Of a stretch of DNA of 64,000 nucleotides, positions 43,501 to 55,600 are shown one piece after another. The notes under the pieces were generated by a model that saw nothing but the letters and a program-made list of their open reading frames with translations, did no database searches and had not been told where the DNA came from. Position 1 is the first letter of the stretch, and each line of letters begins with the position of its first letter. Position numbers and translations under genes: made by a program. Origin of the DNA: Rhynchopus euleeides (taxonomy: Eukaryota; Euglenozoa; Diplonemea; Diplonemida; Diplonemidae); NCBI GenBank assembly GCA_963210315.1, contig OY723264.1, positions 2,170,001 to 2,234,000 of the forward strand, read 5' to 3'.

Positions 43501-44730
43501 ATGGAGGACCTGAAGTGCAGCTCGGGTGATGTGGAGCAGGTTCACTTCCAGTCTGTGCGGCAGTCCTTTATGCACTACCAGAGGCACTCGACCGCGGTGG
43601 TGGAGCGCATGCAGCCAAGCTACGGCGGGCTCGACGTGCGCTATAAGGAAATGCTTCCGGATATCGACCGCCACTTCGCAGCGATGAAGCGCTGCATCGC
43701 TGCGAACTACGACCTCCTGTGCGGGGTGGCAGAGGTGGCACCCCACGACATGTTCGAAAACCAGCGCGAGGTGAACGGCGGCGTGTCCCCCAACATAACA
43801 CCCTCCGAAGGCGACATGGACAGGGTCCGCGGCTGCCTCCGGCACTTCGTCCGCGACTGGTCCGCCGATGGGGAGCGCGAGCGCGAGAGCTGCTACGAGC
43901 CTCTCCTGGCAGAGCTGGAAGCAACCTTCCCCCGCAAGGAGGCTGCACGCGGCGACGTGCGTGTCCTGATCCCCGGGTCGGGGCTGGGGCGCCTCGCCTA
44001 CGAGGTGCGGCAGCGTGGCTTCTGCGCGCAGGGCAACGAGCTGTCCCTCTACATGCTCCTCGCGTCAGACTTTGTCCTCAACAGGACGACAGCCCCGCAG
44101 CAGCACCGCATCTACCCCTTCATCCACCAGACGACAAACCTGCTCAGCAGGACGGATGCCATCCGTGAGGTGCGCATCCCAGACGTGTGCCCCACCGTAG
44201 CTGCGGAGGAGCAGCAGGGCACGCCGGGTGACTTCAGCATGGTGGCGGGTGACTTCGTGGAGATCTATTCGGAGGCGGAGCAGAGGGAGCGGTGGCAGGC
44301 TGTGGTGACCAGCTTCTTCATCGACACGGGGCGCAACGTGTTTGACTACATCGCGACGATCTACCACATCCTGCCCATCGGGGGGCACTGGATCAACATC
44401 GGGCCGCTGCTGTTTCACTTCTCGGAGGTGCAGGGCGAGACGTCTGTCGAGCTGTCCAAAGAGGAGCTGCGTCAGGTCGTCATCTCCTTCGGGTTTGATA
44501 TCGTGCGTGAGGATGTCGTGGAGAGCACCTACAACAGCAACCCGCGGTCCATGCTGACTGTTAACTACGCGAACTACTTCTTCCACGCTGTCAAGACGGG
44601 GCGTGTGACCTCCCCTGCAGATGCGGAACCCTCCACACGCACAAGCACCACAGAGAAGCGTGACATCCCCCCCGAGGTCCTCCCCAGCAACACAACACGC
44701 CTCGCCTCGGACGGTCCCGGGCAGCCGTGA
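43501..44730 (+). CDS. CARNMT1: Carnosine N-methyltransferase-like (N2227 family)
   Basis: The 409-residue protein matches the N2227/UPF0586 family, whose known members methylate the imidazole of carnosine-type substrates with S-adenosylmethionine. Its length is close to the family norm of about 400. The SAM-binding loop is VLIPGSGLGRLAYEV (about residues 154-168). The family block GNELSLYMLLASDFVLN (179-195), the SFFIDTGRNVFDYI segment (about 271) and HWINIGPLLFHF (about 297) follow in the expected order. No signal peptide or membrane segment is seen, so a cytosolic or nuclear location is expected. The last 35 or so residues are Ser/Thr/Pro-rich and not conserved. The substrate in this organism is not known; carnosine itself is an assumption from the family. 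Confidence 0.88.
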   Translation: MEDLKCSSGDVEQVHFQSVRQSFMHYQRHSTAVVERMQPSYGGLDVRYKEMLPDIDRHFAAMKRCIAANYDLLCGVAEVAPHDMFENQREVNGGVSPNITPSEGDMDRVRGCLRHFVRDWSADGERERESCYEPLLAELEATFPRKEAARGDVRVLIPGSGLGRLAYEVRQRGFCAQGNELSLYMLLASDFVLNRTTAPQQHRIYPFIHQTTNLLSRTDAIREVRIPDVCPTVAAEEQQGTPGDFSMVAGDFVEIYSEAEQRERWQAVVTSFFIDTGRNVFDYIATIYHILPIGGHWINIGPLLFHFSEVQGETSVELSKEELRQVVISFGFDIVREDVVESTYNSNPRSMLTVNYANYFFHAVKTGRVTSPADAEPSTRTSTTEKRDIPPEVLPSNTTRLASDGPGQP

Positions 44731-45374
44731 GGTGGGGTGGTGGGTGGAGAGAGAAGAAAGTGGGTGGGTGGGTGGGTGGGTACACCGCCCACCCACATGT
44801 GAGAGAGGTGGGGTTTGGGGTGTTTTGTGTTGTGGGGAGGGGGGGTGTGGTCTGTCTGTCTCCACCGCTGGGTGGTGTTGCAATCCGGTTAAGTTAGATG
44901 TTTGGGTCGGTGGTAGGGTGTGTGCAACCCAATCGGGCTTGCTTCTCACACCAAGCAGCGGTAGCGTGTGTGTGGGTAGATATCCTGGTGTGTGTTTCTT
45001 AGATGTGTGGCGGGGTTGGTTGGTGCCGCACCGCCGGTATTTTATGATGAGTGCTCCGGAACGACGGACGAACTGTTTCTTCCTGACTGCGGCGCCCAGA
45101 CCACCTGGGGTCCCCTGTGAAGTCGGAAGCAACGTCCGAAGCTGGTGTTCTGCCGCCCTTCCCCGCCTTTTTCACACGCTTGTGAGGGGAACTCTCGCTT
45201 GTGCCTTTTTTGCAAGAACCTGACTCAGGACACTGGTTCGAGCGATGCCCTTTTTTCCGGCTTCAAATGTATCCCAACACACAACCCATCAGGTACTGCA
45301 CCACACAACATATTTACATCCTTGTGTAGCTGCTTCGTCAAGCCCACAGACACAGCGACACCCTCAGGGCAGAC
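44731..45374. other. Spacer between methyltransferase and ABCA genes
   Basis: No gene. A GGGT array (44760-44781) faces CACCGCCCACCCAC, forming a possible hairpin. AACACACAACCCATCAG (45276-45292) and GTCAAGCCCACAG are candidate acceptors before the ATG at 45375. Confidence 0.45.
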
Positions 45375-48300
45375 ATGGCACCAGCGGCAGGCGTGGGCCC
45401 ACAGGGCGAGTCACACGAGATGCACCTGGACCTGCAGGGGTACGGCACGCAGCACCAGGCCCTGCACCTCTACCTGGCGTGCCAGAAGACGCTGCTGCTG
45501 AAGCGGCGGAAGCTGCGGGCCTGCCTGTGCGAGATGCTGCTGCCGCCTGTGATCATGTTTGCGATGGTGGCCGGGTGGGCTGCCAGCAGCAACGCGCACC
45601 ACCCTGCCGGGGAGTACTGCACGCCTCCCGTGAGCTTCGCAGGCCTGGTGGGCGAGGCTGTGTGCACGGTGGGGTACACGGCGGAGCAGGAGGCCGCTGC
45701 ACCGTACCTGCAGGGGTGCGGTGCCGACGAGTGTGCCGAGGCGTTGTGGCCGACGAACCAGACTGCGGGGGGGCCGCAGCTGTGTGCGCGGCGCAGCGGG
45801 GCGGGGACGCGTGCCGCCTTCCAGGATGTGTACGGGCAGATCTTGGGTGTCACGGAGAACACTACAGACGTGCCGCCGCTGGACGTGCTGGTTGCAATGC
45901 AGGCGATCGTGACGTACGTGGACGGCGTGCCTTCGCATGTGTCTAACACGGATCTTGGTGTGCCGCTGCGGCAGAACGGGAACCTGGAGTTTGTGACGGG
46001 GCCGGGGTGCAGCTGCGAGCAGGCGGCAGCGGTGGTGGCGCACTTCAACAGCACGTCGAAGCTGTTTGCCAGCATCTACTCGGACACGGTGCGTGACGAC
46101 CCCTCGTGCCCTGGGGTGTGGCGGTCGGAGGACAGCGCCGTGGCGTACGCGCTTGGGGATGCGGCTGATACCACTATGGGGTTGGTGGTGTTGGACAGGG
46201 TGGACTTTGCGGAGAGCGACTTCAGCTTCACACTCAGGCTGAACTACTCCAGCACGCCGTACACGTCGGTGAAGGCGGCAGACAGGCTGTCGCTGGGGCT
46301 GGGGGACCACCGGTCGAAGCAGTACATCTACTCCGGGTTCAGCACCCTGCAGCACGTGCTGAGCACATACTTTGTGGGTGGCGGGGCGCCAGCCAAGTGG
46401 GAGGCTCTGACGACTTTCCCGATGGCAACGCTGGAGTACACAGACTATTCATTCCTGCGCGGCGGGGCGAAGTCGGGGCTGGAGCTGTCGCTTGCGCTGG
46501 CCTTCCTGTACCCTGTGTCTGCGATGGTGGGCGGCATTGTGGAGGAGAAGGAGCAGCGCCTGCGCGAGGGGATGCTGATCATGGGGCTGTCGAAGGGTGC
46601 CTTCTACCTGTCGTGGTACCTGACGTACCTGCTGCTGCTGACGGTGCCGAGCGTGATCCTGGCACTGCAGGGCGTGGCGTCGTTCTTCTCGCACACATCG
46701 TTTGCGCTGCTGTTCTGCCTGACGGAGCTGTGGGTGGCGACGCTGGTGGCGCAGAGCCTGCTGTTTTCTGTGTTTTTCTCGAAGGCGCGCATCGCGTCCA
46801 TCGCAGCCCCGCTACTGGGGTTCATGATGGTGCTGCCGCAGTATGCGCTGGAGGATGCGTTCCCCGGCACGAAGAGGGTGGGGTCGCTGTCTTCCACCAT
46901 TGCGTACACCTTCGGGCTGGACCTGGTGGTTGACCACGAGGTGCAGGGGGTGGGGTCGAGCTTCGCCGACTTCACGCTCGACACCGGGTACTCGTACGCC
47001 ACGTGCTTCGGGATGCTCGCACTGGACCTTGTGCTGTACCTGTTCCTGTTCTGGTACCTGGACAACGTGCTGCCGTCACAGTACGGTGTGAAGCGGCACC
47101 CCCTGTTCCTGTTCAGCCCTGCGTACTGGGGGTGGGGTGCTGCGCGGGAGCGGCAGAGCCGGAAGCATCTGCAGGGGACGTGGCCAGTGGCGTCGGGGGA
47201 TGCCCTGCCGCGCATGCTGCCGCACTGCGTGGACACGGAGATGGACGACGCGACACGCGACAACCTGGACAGGCGTGAGGCCGTGCGCATCATGGGGCTG
47301 CGGCTGGACTTCGAGGCTGCGGACGGCAACGGGCGGCACGTGGCGGTGGACAGCCTTGGGGCGGGGGTGCCTGCAGGGGCACCGGGCGGCGGGGAGGCGC
47401 TGTGCTTCTACGAGGGGCAGGTGCAGTGCGTGCTGGGGCACAACGGGGCGGGCAAGACGTCGCTGATCAACATGCTGACAGGGATGTACGCACCGACGGG
47501 CGGGGACTGCACCGTGTGGGGCCGCAGCATCGTGGACGAGATGGACGAGGTGCGCAGCAGCATCGGGCTGTGCCCCCAGCACAACATCCTGTGGGCACGC
47601 ATGTCCTGCGAGGAGCACCTGACGTTCTACGGCCGGCTGAAGGGCGTGCCGACGGAGGTGCTGCGGAAGCGCGTGGCAGACATGCTGAAGCTGGTGAGCC
47701 TGTTCGACAAGAAGGACGCGTGGAGCGAGGTGCTGTCGGGTGGGCAGAAGCGGAAGCTCTCTGTGGCGTGTGCGCTGATCGGCGGGTCGCGGCTGATCTT
47801 CCTGGACGAGCCTACTGCAGGGATGGACGTGGAGTCGCGTCGTGCGATGTGGCGCCTGCTGCGGGACCCTGCCGTGCTGCGCGGGCGCGTCATCGTTCTG
47901 ACGACACACTACATGGAGGAGGCGGACGTGCTGGGCGACAGCGTGGTCATCATGCACAAGGGGTGCCTGCACTCGTGGGGGTCGCCGTTCTTCCTGAAGT
48001 CGCGCCTGGGCGTGGGGTACAACATGAGCGTGACGCTGCAGCAGGGGTGCGACGCGGATGCGGTCGAAGGCTTCGTGCAGCAGCACCTGCCTCGGGCAGA
48101 TGTGTCGCGGCTGGCGTGCACAGGGACGGAGCTGCAGCTGCGCATCCCGACAGACTCGCTGCCTGACGCGGCGGCGATGGAGGTTGCGGTGCAGCGGCTG
48201 GGTGTTGGTGCGGATGCAACGGTGGAGAAGATCCGCGCAGCAGTGCAGTGCGTTCTGGAGGCGGGCCAGGCACCCGGCAGTGTCGACGTGCGCGACTGCG

Positions 48301-51240
48301 AGCAGGTGCTGGCAAGCATGCGCACGGTGGCAGGGTTCCCTGGGCTGTTCGACGCGCTGGAGCGCGAGAAGGCGGCGCTGCGGGTCGCGGGTGCGGGTGT
48401 CAGCGTCACGACGCTGGAGGAGGTGTTCATGCGCATCGAGAAGGAGAGTGCCGAGGAGGAAGCGGCAGCAGAGCACGCACAGGCGCTACAGGGTGATGCA
48501 GAGATGCACGTGCAGCGTGACAGCCACCTGGCAGTGCAGCACGACTTCGGGGAACTGTACACAGTGACGGACAGCGAGCACCCGCCTGCGTCTGGGACAG
48601 AGCTGCTGCAGAGTCAGTTTGGGGCGATGTTCATGAAGCGCTTCCGGTGTGCACGCAGGGACAAACGGACGCTGTGCTGCCAGTACGTGTTCCCTGTGGT
48701 CATGATCATCTTGGCGCTTGTCTTCCAGGTGGGCACCTTTGTGGACCAGCCGTCCCTGTCCCTCAACGCAGGGCTCTTCCACGACCCAGCCGTGCCGTAC
48801 GCGGTGCCTGCCACGATGGACGCAGCGATGGCAGCAGGGTGGGAGGGGTACGCACTGCGGAACCTGACGGCGGCTGGGATAGCGGGTTCGTGTGCGGTGT
48901 CGGAGTGGACGGACCTGCACCGGGTGGAGCGGAGCGTGGACAGGCCGTTCGGGGTTGCGTACGACGTGCAGACGCCTGTGGTGCTGGCCAACGCCTCGTT
49001 CTACCACGCGCTGCCTGCGGCCATGCGCGGGCTGCAGGACGCACGGCTGCGGGGGCGGGCGGGGGCACCTGCGGGTGCAGGGCTGGTGGTGAAGAACCAC
49101 CCGCTGCCCATCGCCGACTGGGTGAAGGTGGTGTCGGACTCATCGCACGCAGGCGTGTTCTCGGTGCTGATCCTGATCCCGTTCTCCTTCCTGCCGTCCA
49201 ACTTCGTGTCGTTTGTAGTGAAGGAGAAGCAGACGCGCGCGAAGCACGTGCAGGTGGTGAGTGGGGCGAACCTGTGGGCGTACTGGGCCAGCACCTTCGC
49301 CTTCGACTACGCCTCCTTCCTGACGACGGTGGCGATGGCGTATGTGGTCTTCTTCGCTGCAGGACGGGACGAGCTGGTGGGCAGTGTCGGGGCGTGTGCC
49401 GCATCGCTGCTGCTGTTCGTGCTGTACGGGATAGCGGCGTCGTGGAGCAGCTACGTGCTGGCGTTTGTGTTCAAGGACCACACGGCGGCGCAGAACTTCG
49501 TGTTGGGGTTCAACTTCTTCGCAGGCTTCGTTACGGTGACGATGGTGCAGGTGCTGACCTTCGTGGAGGGGACAGAGGACCTGGCCAAGGCGCTGCAGTT
49601 TGTGTTCCGTGTCATCCCATCGTTTGCCCTCGGGGACGGGCTGCTGCAGCTGGGCATGGTGAAGCTTGTTGCCAGCATCAAGGCGCAACCGCCGAAGGGC
49701 CCTTTCGACCTGGAGGTGACGGGGTACTCGCTGCTGTACTTGGGGCTGCTGGGCCCTGCCTTCTGCGCGGCGACGCTGCTGCTGGAGCTGCCAGGCCTGC
49801 GTGCGGCTGTGGCGGGGCTGCTGTGGCGGGGTGGTGGGGAGGAGGAGGGTGCTTCGGCGACACCGCTGCTCGCATCGCAGCAGCAGCAGCAGCAGGCCAA
49901 CCCGTTCGCAGGCGCAGAGTACACCGCACTGGATGGGGACAGCGACGATGTGGTGCACAGGCGTGGGCCGTGGCTGCTGTGCCGCGACACACACACACCA
50001 GCAAGACGTACTGCTTCAACGAGCGGACGGGGCACACCCAATGGGGCACGCACGGCACACCCTTCCACCGCGACGAGGCGGTGCAGGCACACGCACGCGA
50101 GGTGTGCGTGGGGGATGGGCGCCCCGATGACTTCATCACCGTGCAGGGCATGCGCAAGGTGTGGGCGCCACGCGGCAACGCGGCGGAGAAGGTGGCTGTG
50201 GCGGATGTCAGCTTCGGGGTGCGTCGTGGGGAACTGTTCGCCTTCTTGGGGACCAACGGGGCCGGCAAGACGACCACACTGTCCATGCTGACGGGCGAGG
50301 TGCCCGCGACACGCGGGCGGGCACTGGTTGCCGGGCACGACGTGGAGCAGGAGGCACAGCTGGCACGGCAGAACGTGGGGTACTGCCCGCAGTTCGACGC
50401 GCTGCTGGACAACCTGACGTGCGACGAGCACCTCGACCTGTACGCACGGCTGCGCGGCATCCCTGAACAGCACCGCCAGGCCAGCGCAGACCTGCTGCTG
50501 GAGGGGCTGGGGCTGGCGGTGCACCGCAAGAAGCTGGCGAGCAAGCTGAGCGGGGGCAACAGGCGCAAGCTGTCTGTGGCTGTGGCGATGATCGGGGGCC
50601 CTGCCGCAGTGCTCCTGGACGAGCCCAGCGCTGGGATGGACCCGCTGGCACGTCGCTCGCTGTGGGGTGCACTCGAGAAGGCCATCACAGACCTGAAGCT
50701 GTCTGTGGTGCTGACGACGCACCACCTGGAGGAGGTCGAGGGCCTGAGCCGCCTGGACCACCGCGTCACCATCATGGTGGACGGACGGCTGCAGTGCCTC
50801 GGGGACCTGCCGCACCTGAAGCAGCAGCTGGGCGACACCTACGAGCTGACAGTCAAGGCAGAGTCTGTGGAGGCTGAGACACATATCCGGAAATACGTGC
50901 GGGCACAGTGGCCGCGCGGAGCTTGTGGAGGCGACGCAGCAGCGCCTGTCCTACCAGGTGCCGAAGCGCGACGCATCGCTCGCGTCGCTGTTCCGTGCGG
51001 TGGAGGAGGAGCGCAGCCGCCTGGGCATCAGCGACTACAGCATCAACGAGACCTCCCTGGAGCAGGTCTTCATCCGCATCAGCGAGCGTGCTGTGCGTGA
51101 CGAGGAAGTGGTATGCCATGTGCCTCCTCTGGGCTGCAGCATGTGCCTCTGTGCCGACCTCCCCACCGCACCACCACACCACACCACAGGCAGCGTACGG
51201 GAGTGGCGGCAGTGTGTTCGAGCCTGTGCCACCGCAGTGA
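45375..51240 (+). CDS. ABCA-type full ABC transporter, two frame breaks
   Basis: This encodes a full transporter of the ABCA (lipid exporter) type, about 1,900 residues. Order: TM1 (about 46-72), a Cys-containing extracellular loop, a TM cluster (about 365-590), NBD1, a second TM half, NBD2. NBD1 has Walker A GHNGAGKTS (about 688), signature LSGGQKRKLS (about 786), Walker B LIFLDEPTAGMD and TTHYMEEAD. NBD2 has GTNGAGKTT, LSGGNRRKLS, AVLLDEPSAGMD and TTHHLEEVE. Each NBD is followed by a regulatory stretch (TTLEEVFMRI; NETSLEQVFIRI). The frame is not continuous. It shifts at a CA run near 49988-50000 and again near 50912-50920; the first frame alone would stop at 50291. A phase-0 intron at 51111-51189 restores a short last exon (EPVPPQ, stop 51240). 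A WW-like segment spans the first break. The breaks may be sequencing errors, allelic indels or early decay. Confidence 0.8.
51111..51189 (+). other. Intron near the 3' end of the ABCA gene
   Basis: The boundaries are GAAGTG|GTATGC and CACCACACCACAG|GCA. The donor matches those of the RING gene introns. Confidence 0.55.
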
Positions 51241-52479
51241 TGACACCGCACGCATGATCCTCCGGTGGTCGCATCTGCCCCTCTTCGACGCTTAATTCTT
51301 GCCCTTGTCTTGTCTTTGCCTTGTCCTTTATACTATGGGGATGTCCCCTGTTCACAATTGTAATAACTGCGTTGTTGCACCCACACCATGCCGGGTGATT
51401 GTTGCTTCCTTCTCCTTCTCTCTCTCTCTCTCTCTCTCTCTGATTCGCACAAACCCAACACCAACACACCAACTAGCAAACCCCTTCCCCTTCACCTGCC
51501 CATACAACCCGCCCCTCTTCTTTCTTTCACACCTGTGCATCCCCATCCCCCGTGTTGTGTATTCCGCAGGTCGGGGTGCGCCTGCCACCCCAACCCCCAC
51601 AACACCAAACAGCCGCCAGTGATGCCTCTCCCACCTTCCGCCCTGCTTGTGCCAAGGCAGCGCACCCAGCCCCTCGCCACAACCGAGTGGTGGCGCACAC
51701 TGGCACAAGGCAGAGCGGAAGCACGCACACACCCCGGCGCGCTCTCCCTACGCCCAGGCCCTTTTGTTGCACCCGCTGCCTGCCTGCAGCTGTTTCATGC
51801 TTCTTCCCTGCAGAGGTCCCTCGCTCAATCCAGCGCCGACGCGTGTGCTGGGCAGCGCTCTCCTTCAGGCCTGCCAGTATCCTCCCCACAGTAGGGGGGG
51901 GCCGTGCAGGCCGAACCGCTGCACTCCCTTTGGAGATCTCCCTCCACCCCCACTCTTCCTTTATGTGTGGTCCGTGCCACCGCGGTCTGCTCTGTGGCTG
52001 GCGGCAGGGTGTGCCTCCGTTGTGATCCAGTGTGTTCCCTGTGACGGCCATCTGTTCAGGGTGTTGTGCCTTGGGCTGGTGGTCGGGAGGCGCCTTTTGC
52101 TGGGTTGTCTGTGCAGAGAGGGGCTGCCCCGATTTTTGCCTTGGTTCAATACCCGTGATGCAGTCCACCATCCTCCCGCCCCCTCCCCTCCCACCTTGTG
52201 CTGCTTTTCTGCGTAGTGCTAGCTCCCTCGTGTTCCCTCTTGCCTCGTCAGCACAACGCACACTTTTGGCAAGAGATCCTCTATTTTTTGAGGCCACTCG
52301 CCACCCCAGTCAGCCCTCTCCCGCCCAGGTGTCGGCTTTCCCTCACCGCCTCCCCCCCCAGGCCCCCGAATGCGCGGATCGACATGACAGCGACCCTCCC
52401 CCACCACCCCCCCCTCTGCTTGTTGCACCACCCCCCCACCACCCTCCCGCCGCGTAGAACCCCAGCCGTCGCATCCCCC
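51241..52479. other. Spacer before the vasohibin-like gene
   Basis: No supported gene. A CT microsatellite lies at 51417-51441, and the rest is C-rich. Open frames run through it on both strands but with poor amino-acid content. Confidence 0.5.
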
Positions 52480-52520
52480 TCTGCCCCACCACCCACCCCC
52501 CCCCGCCATCCTCCAGCAGC
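52480..52520 (+). promoter_or_regulatory. Candidate trans-splice acceptor
   Basis: A long C-rich tract (CACCACCCACCCCCCCCC) leads to CATCCTCCAGCAG, about 100 bases before the chosen ATG at 52621. Confidence 0.35.
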
Positions 52521-52620
52521 AGGCACACCACGACCCCCCACGAGCCTGAGGGGGCATTCCCCGCCGGGGGGGGTGGGTGGGTGGGCGGAGGGGAGGGGGT
52601 GGGTGTGTGCGCAAAAGGCA

Positions 52621-55600
52621 ATGTGCGCGTCCCCGCTGGAAGCGGCGGGGGCTGCCCGCGTGCTGCCCGACCCGGGCGCCACGGAGGACGCCCCCAGCGG
52701 TGCCAACGCCACCCCGGGGCCTGCGGGTGCAGCGGCGACGCCAGGCACCTCCGCCACACCGCAGCCCACGCCGGACACCGGGGCTGGGGTGGACCTCTCC
52801 CTGCTGGATGAGGCTGCAGGGGCTGACGTGGGCTCCCCGTCCCCCCCTCCACCCCCTGGCACGCAGGACGCCGCCGCGACTGCGCGGTGCCTCGCCGATG
52901 AATTCGACCGCGACCTCGACATGCTCCTGCAGGCAGACGCGGTGCCCGCAGCACCCCCGACACCCTGCGGTGCTGAGGGGGACGATACCACCGCCACCAC
53001 CGGCACCACTACGCCCCCTGATGCCACCAGCGATCCTGCCGCTGTGCCCGAGGGGGTGTGTGCGGAGCCCGCCTCGCCGGGTCGCCCTGTGCTGTCTGAG
53101 GAGGAGATCCGGCTGCTGCGGGAGTCTGCGAGGCGGAAGAATGGCGGCGTCGCGGGAGTGACCCGCGCGTCCCTCCCGCAGGAGCTGTTCCCGAGGGAGA
53201 TGACGGTGGGGGCGGTGGGGGCTGCTATCGAGCGGAGCGCTGAGATCCTCGCGAGGTTTGAATACAATATGTACGGCAGCACGTTTGACGTCGACAAGCG
53301 CAGGGCTGTTCCGAAGCTGCTCTCCACCGCGGACGAAATCCTGAGGGACGGGGTGCGCATCCAGTGCGTCGAGGCCTGCTTCGTAGGGCTCCTCCTCACG
53401 CAGCGCCTGCTGCCTGTCAGCCGGTTCGGCATCAGCTTCGAGAGCAGGACACCCGAGGGGCGCTGCTACCGCCACCTGGTGCTGGGGCTTAGCTTCTCCG
53501 ACTCCTTCGGCTCGCTCGGGATCAGCCGGAACCCAGGGCTGATGTCGAAGCCGCTCCGCTTCCCCTCCCTCGCAGACATGGTGGAGGACTTCCTGTCGCA
53601 CTACGCGAAGGACAGCCACACCGTGGTGAACGTGACATTCAGCAAGCCCATCCACCATTACGGTGCACACCCCGTGCACTGGAGCTATACTTCGATTGCC
53701 TTTGCGGCAGGCGATGCCTGGCGCGAGGCGGTCGCGCGGTATGAGGTGCGTCTGCAGAAGAAGAACTTCCCCAACGTGCCCCCGCCCCCGCCTGGCAGCG
53801 GGGGTGCGCGGGGGAGGGATCGGGTGGCGTCGCCGTCTGCGAGGGGCCCCATGCGGTGCCCGACAGCGTCGCCCAGCAGGCGGGGCAGGGGTGCTGCGGC
53901 CTCCCCTGGCAGCCCTGCTGCGGCGGCGCCGCCCGCAGCGCCGAAGGCGCTCCCTGCTGCGTCTGATGCTGCGGTGGAGACGCCTGCCGCAAAGAAGCAG
54001 CAGCAGCAGCAGCAGCAGCAGGGCAGCAGCGACGGCAAGCCTCCCTCTGCTGCTGCTGCGCCCAGCCCCGGCCAGGGGGGAAGTGGTACCCCAACCCCCA
54101 AGCCCAGGGCGGGCGGCAGGGCAGCTGCAGCAAGCCCAAGCCCAGCGCGAGGGGGTGTGAGGGGTGGCGGTGTTGGGCAGGCGGCTTCGCCGCAGCGGCT
54201 GGCGACGCCGTCTCCGGCGCGCTCTGCGAAGTGTGGTGGTGGTGGTGGTGGTGGTGCTGTGGGGGTGCCATCGCCTGCGCGAGCTGGGTGGGCGGTGACG
54301 GCGCAGCATGCACCCCCGCAGCAGGCAGCAGCAGCGCAGGGTGGGAGGCGCGAAGCGCCCAGTGGTGGTGGTGCGTCGCCTGGCACACCCCGTGCACCCA
54401 AAGGCGGGGAGGGTGGTGGGGAGGCGGTGGCGGCGGCGGTGCGGAAGCCGCGTGTGGGTGCGGCGGGTGCGACGCAGTCCAGCCGTGCGAAGTCTGCGGC
54501 GTTCGCGGCGCCGGTGGCGCCGTCGGCAGGCGGGGGTGGTGCTGCGGTGCCTGCCCCCGCTTCGCCCAGAGGCAGGGCAGCTGCTGCTGCTGCGGGGGGC
54601 CCTGCCACCCGCGGCGCAGGTGCGTCGCCCGCACCCCAGCACAGGGGGGCCTCGCTTGGGAGGCGCCCCGCTACCAGCCCTGCTGGTGCTGCTGCTGGGA
54701 GTGGTGGTGGTGGTGGTGGTGGTGTTCCGAAGGTCGCAAGTCCCCGCGACCCCCTCACAGCAAGCGTTGCGAAAGGTGGTGCGAAGGCGCCCGCTCCCAC
54801 CCCTGCCCCCGCCCCCGCCCCGGCCACCCTGCTGGGCGGCGCGCCGGCACCCGCCAGCCGCCATGCGGACCCCTGCAGTGAGGTGCCGCGGTCGGCATCA
54901 GGGAGCCGCACCTCGCACACCCCGCCCGCACCGCCGCAGCAGCAGAAGGAGAAGGAGATGGCACCGCCACCACCTGGACCTGCCAGCCCCCTGGTTATTC
55001 CCTGCAGTGATGCGCCCGTGCCCCCTGCTGTGGCTGCTGCTGTGCCCCTGTGTGACGCCAGGGCCTCTGGGCCAAGCGAGCAGCCGCCTCCACCATCTGC
55101 GTCCAGCCCTCCGGGCACCAGCGCCACTGCGCAGCGCGACGCACAGCATCGGTACCAGCAGCAGCAGCAGCAGAAGCGGAAGCACCAACGCCAGCAGCTG
55201 GTCTCCCCTGCCCCTGCCGCACCCACCCCTGCCACTGCCACTGCCACTGCCGCGGCCGACGCTGCCCCGGCCCCCACCTCCCCTCCTGCTGCTGCTGCAG
55301 CGCAGGACCCCCCTGCGCCTGCCACACAGGCACAGCCCCCCCGCCAGCAGAGGCGGCGAGCGTCTCCGATGGTGCGCCATGCTGAAGAGCCGCACCAAGC
55401 CGCCCTGGCCGCCGCCAGCAACGACTCCCTGGGCCACGAGAGCAGCGAAGGGGCGCAGGAAGCAGACACCACCGCACCCCCACAGAAGGACGTGGTGCTG
55501 CGGGAGTTCCTGCGGGACGTGCGCTCCCCGCCCCCGCCCACAGCCACCCTGGCGCTGCCCTGCGAGACTGTGGTGCTGCTGCGCTGCGAGGCGGAGGCGC

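Noticed and set aside
45411-49994. Long minus-strand frames opposite the ABCA gene
   Set aside because: They are antisense shadows of strongly biased codons; the + strand has complete ABC motifs.
52198-52620. Upstream in-frame start for the vasohibin-like gene
   Set aside because: The stretch translates a C-rich tract into His/Pro runs and contains the likely acceptor region.
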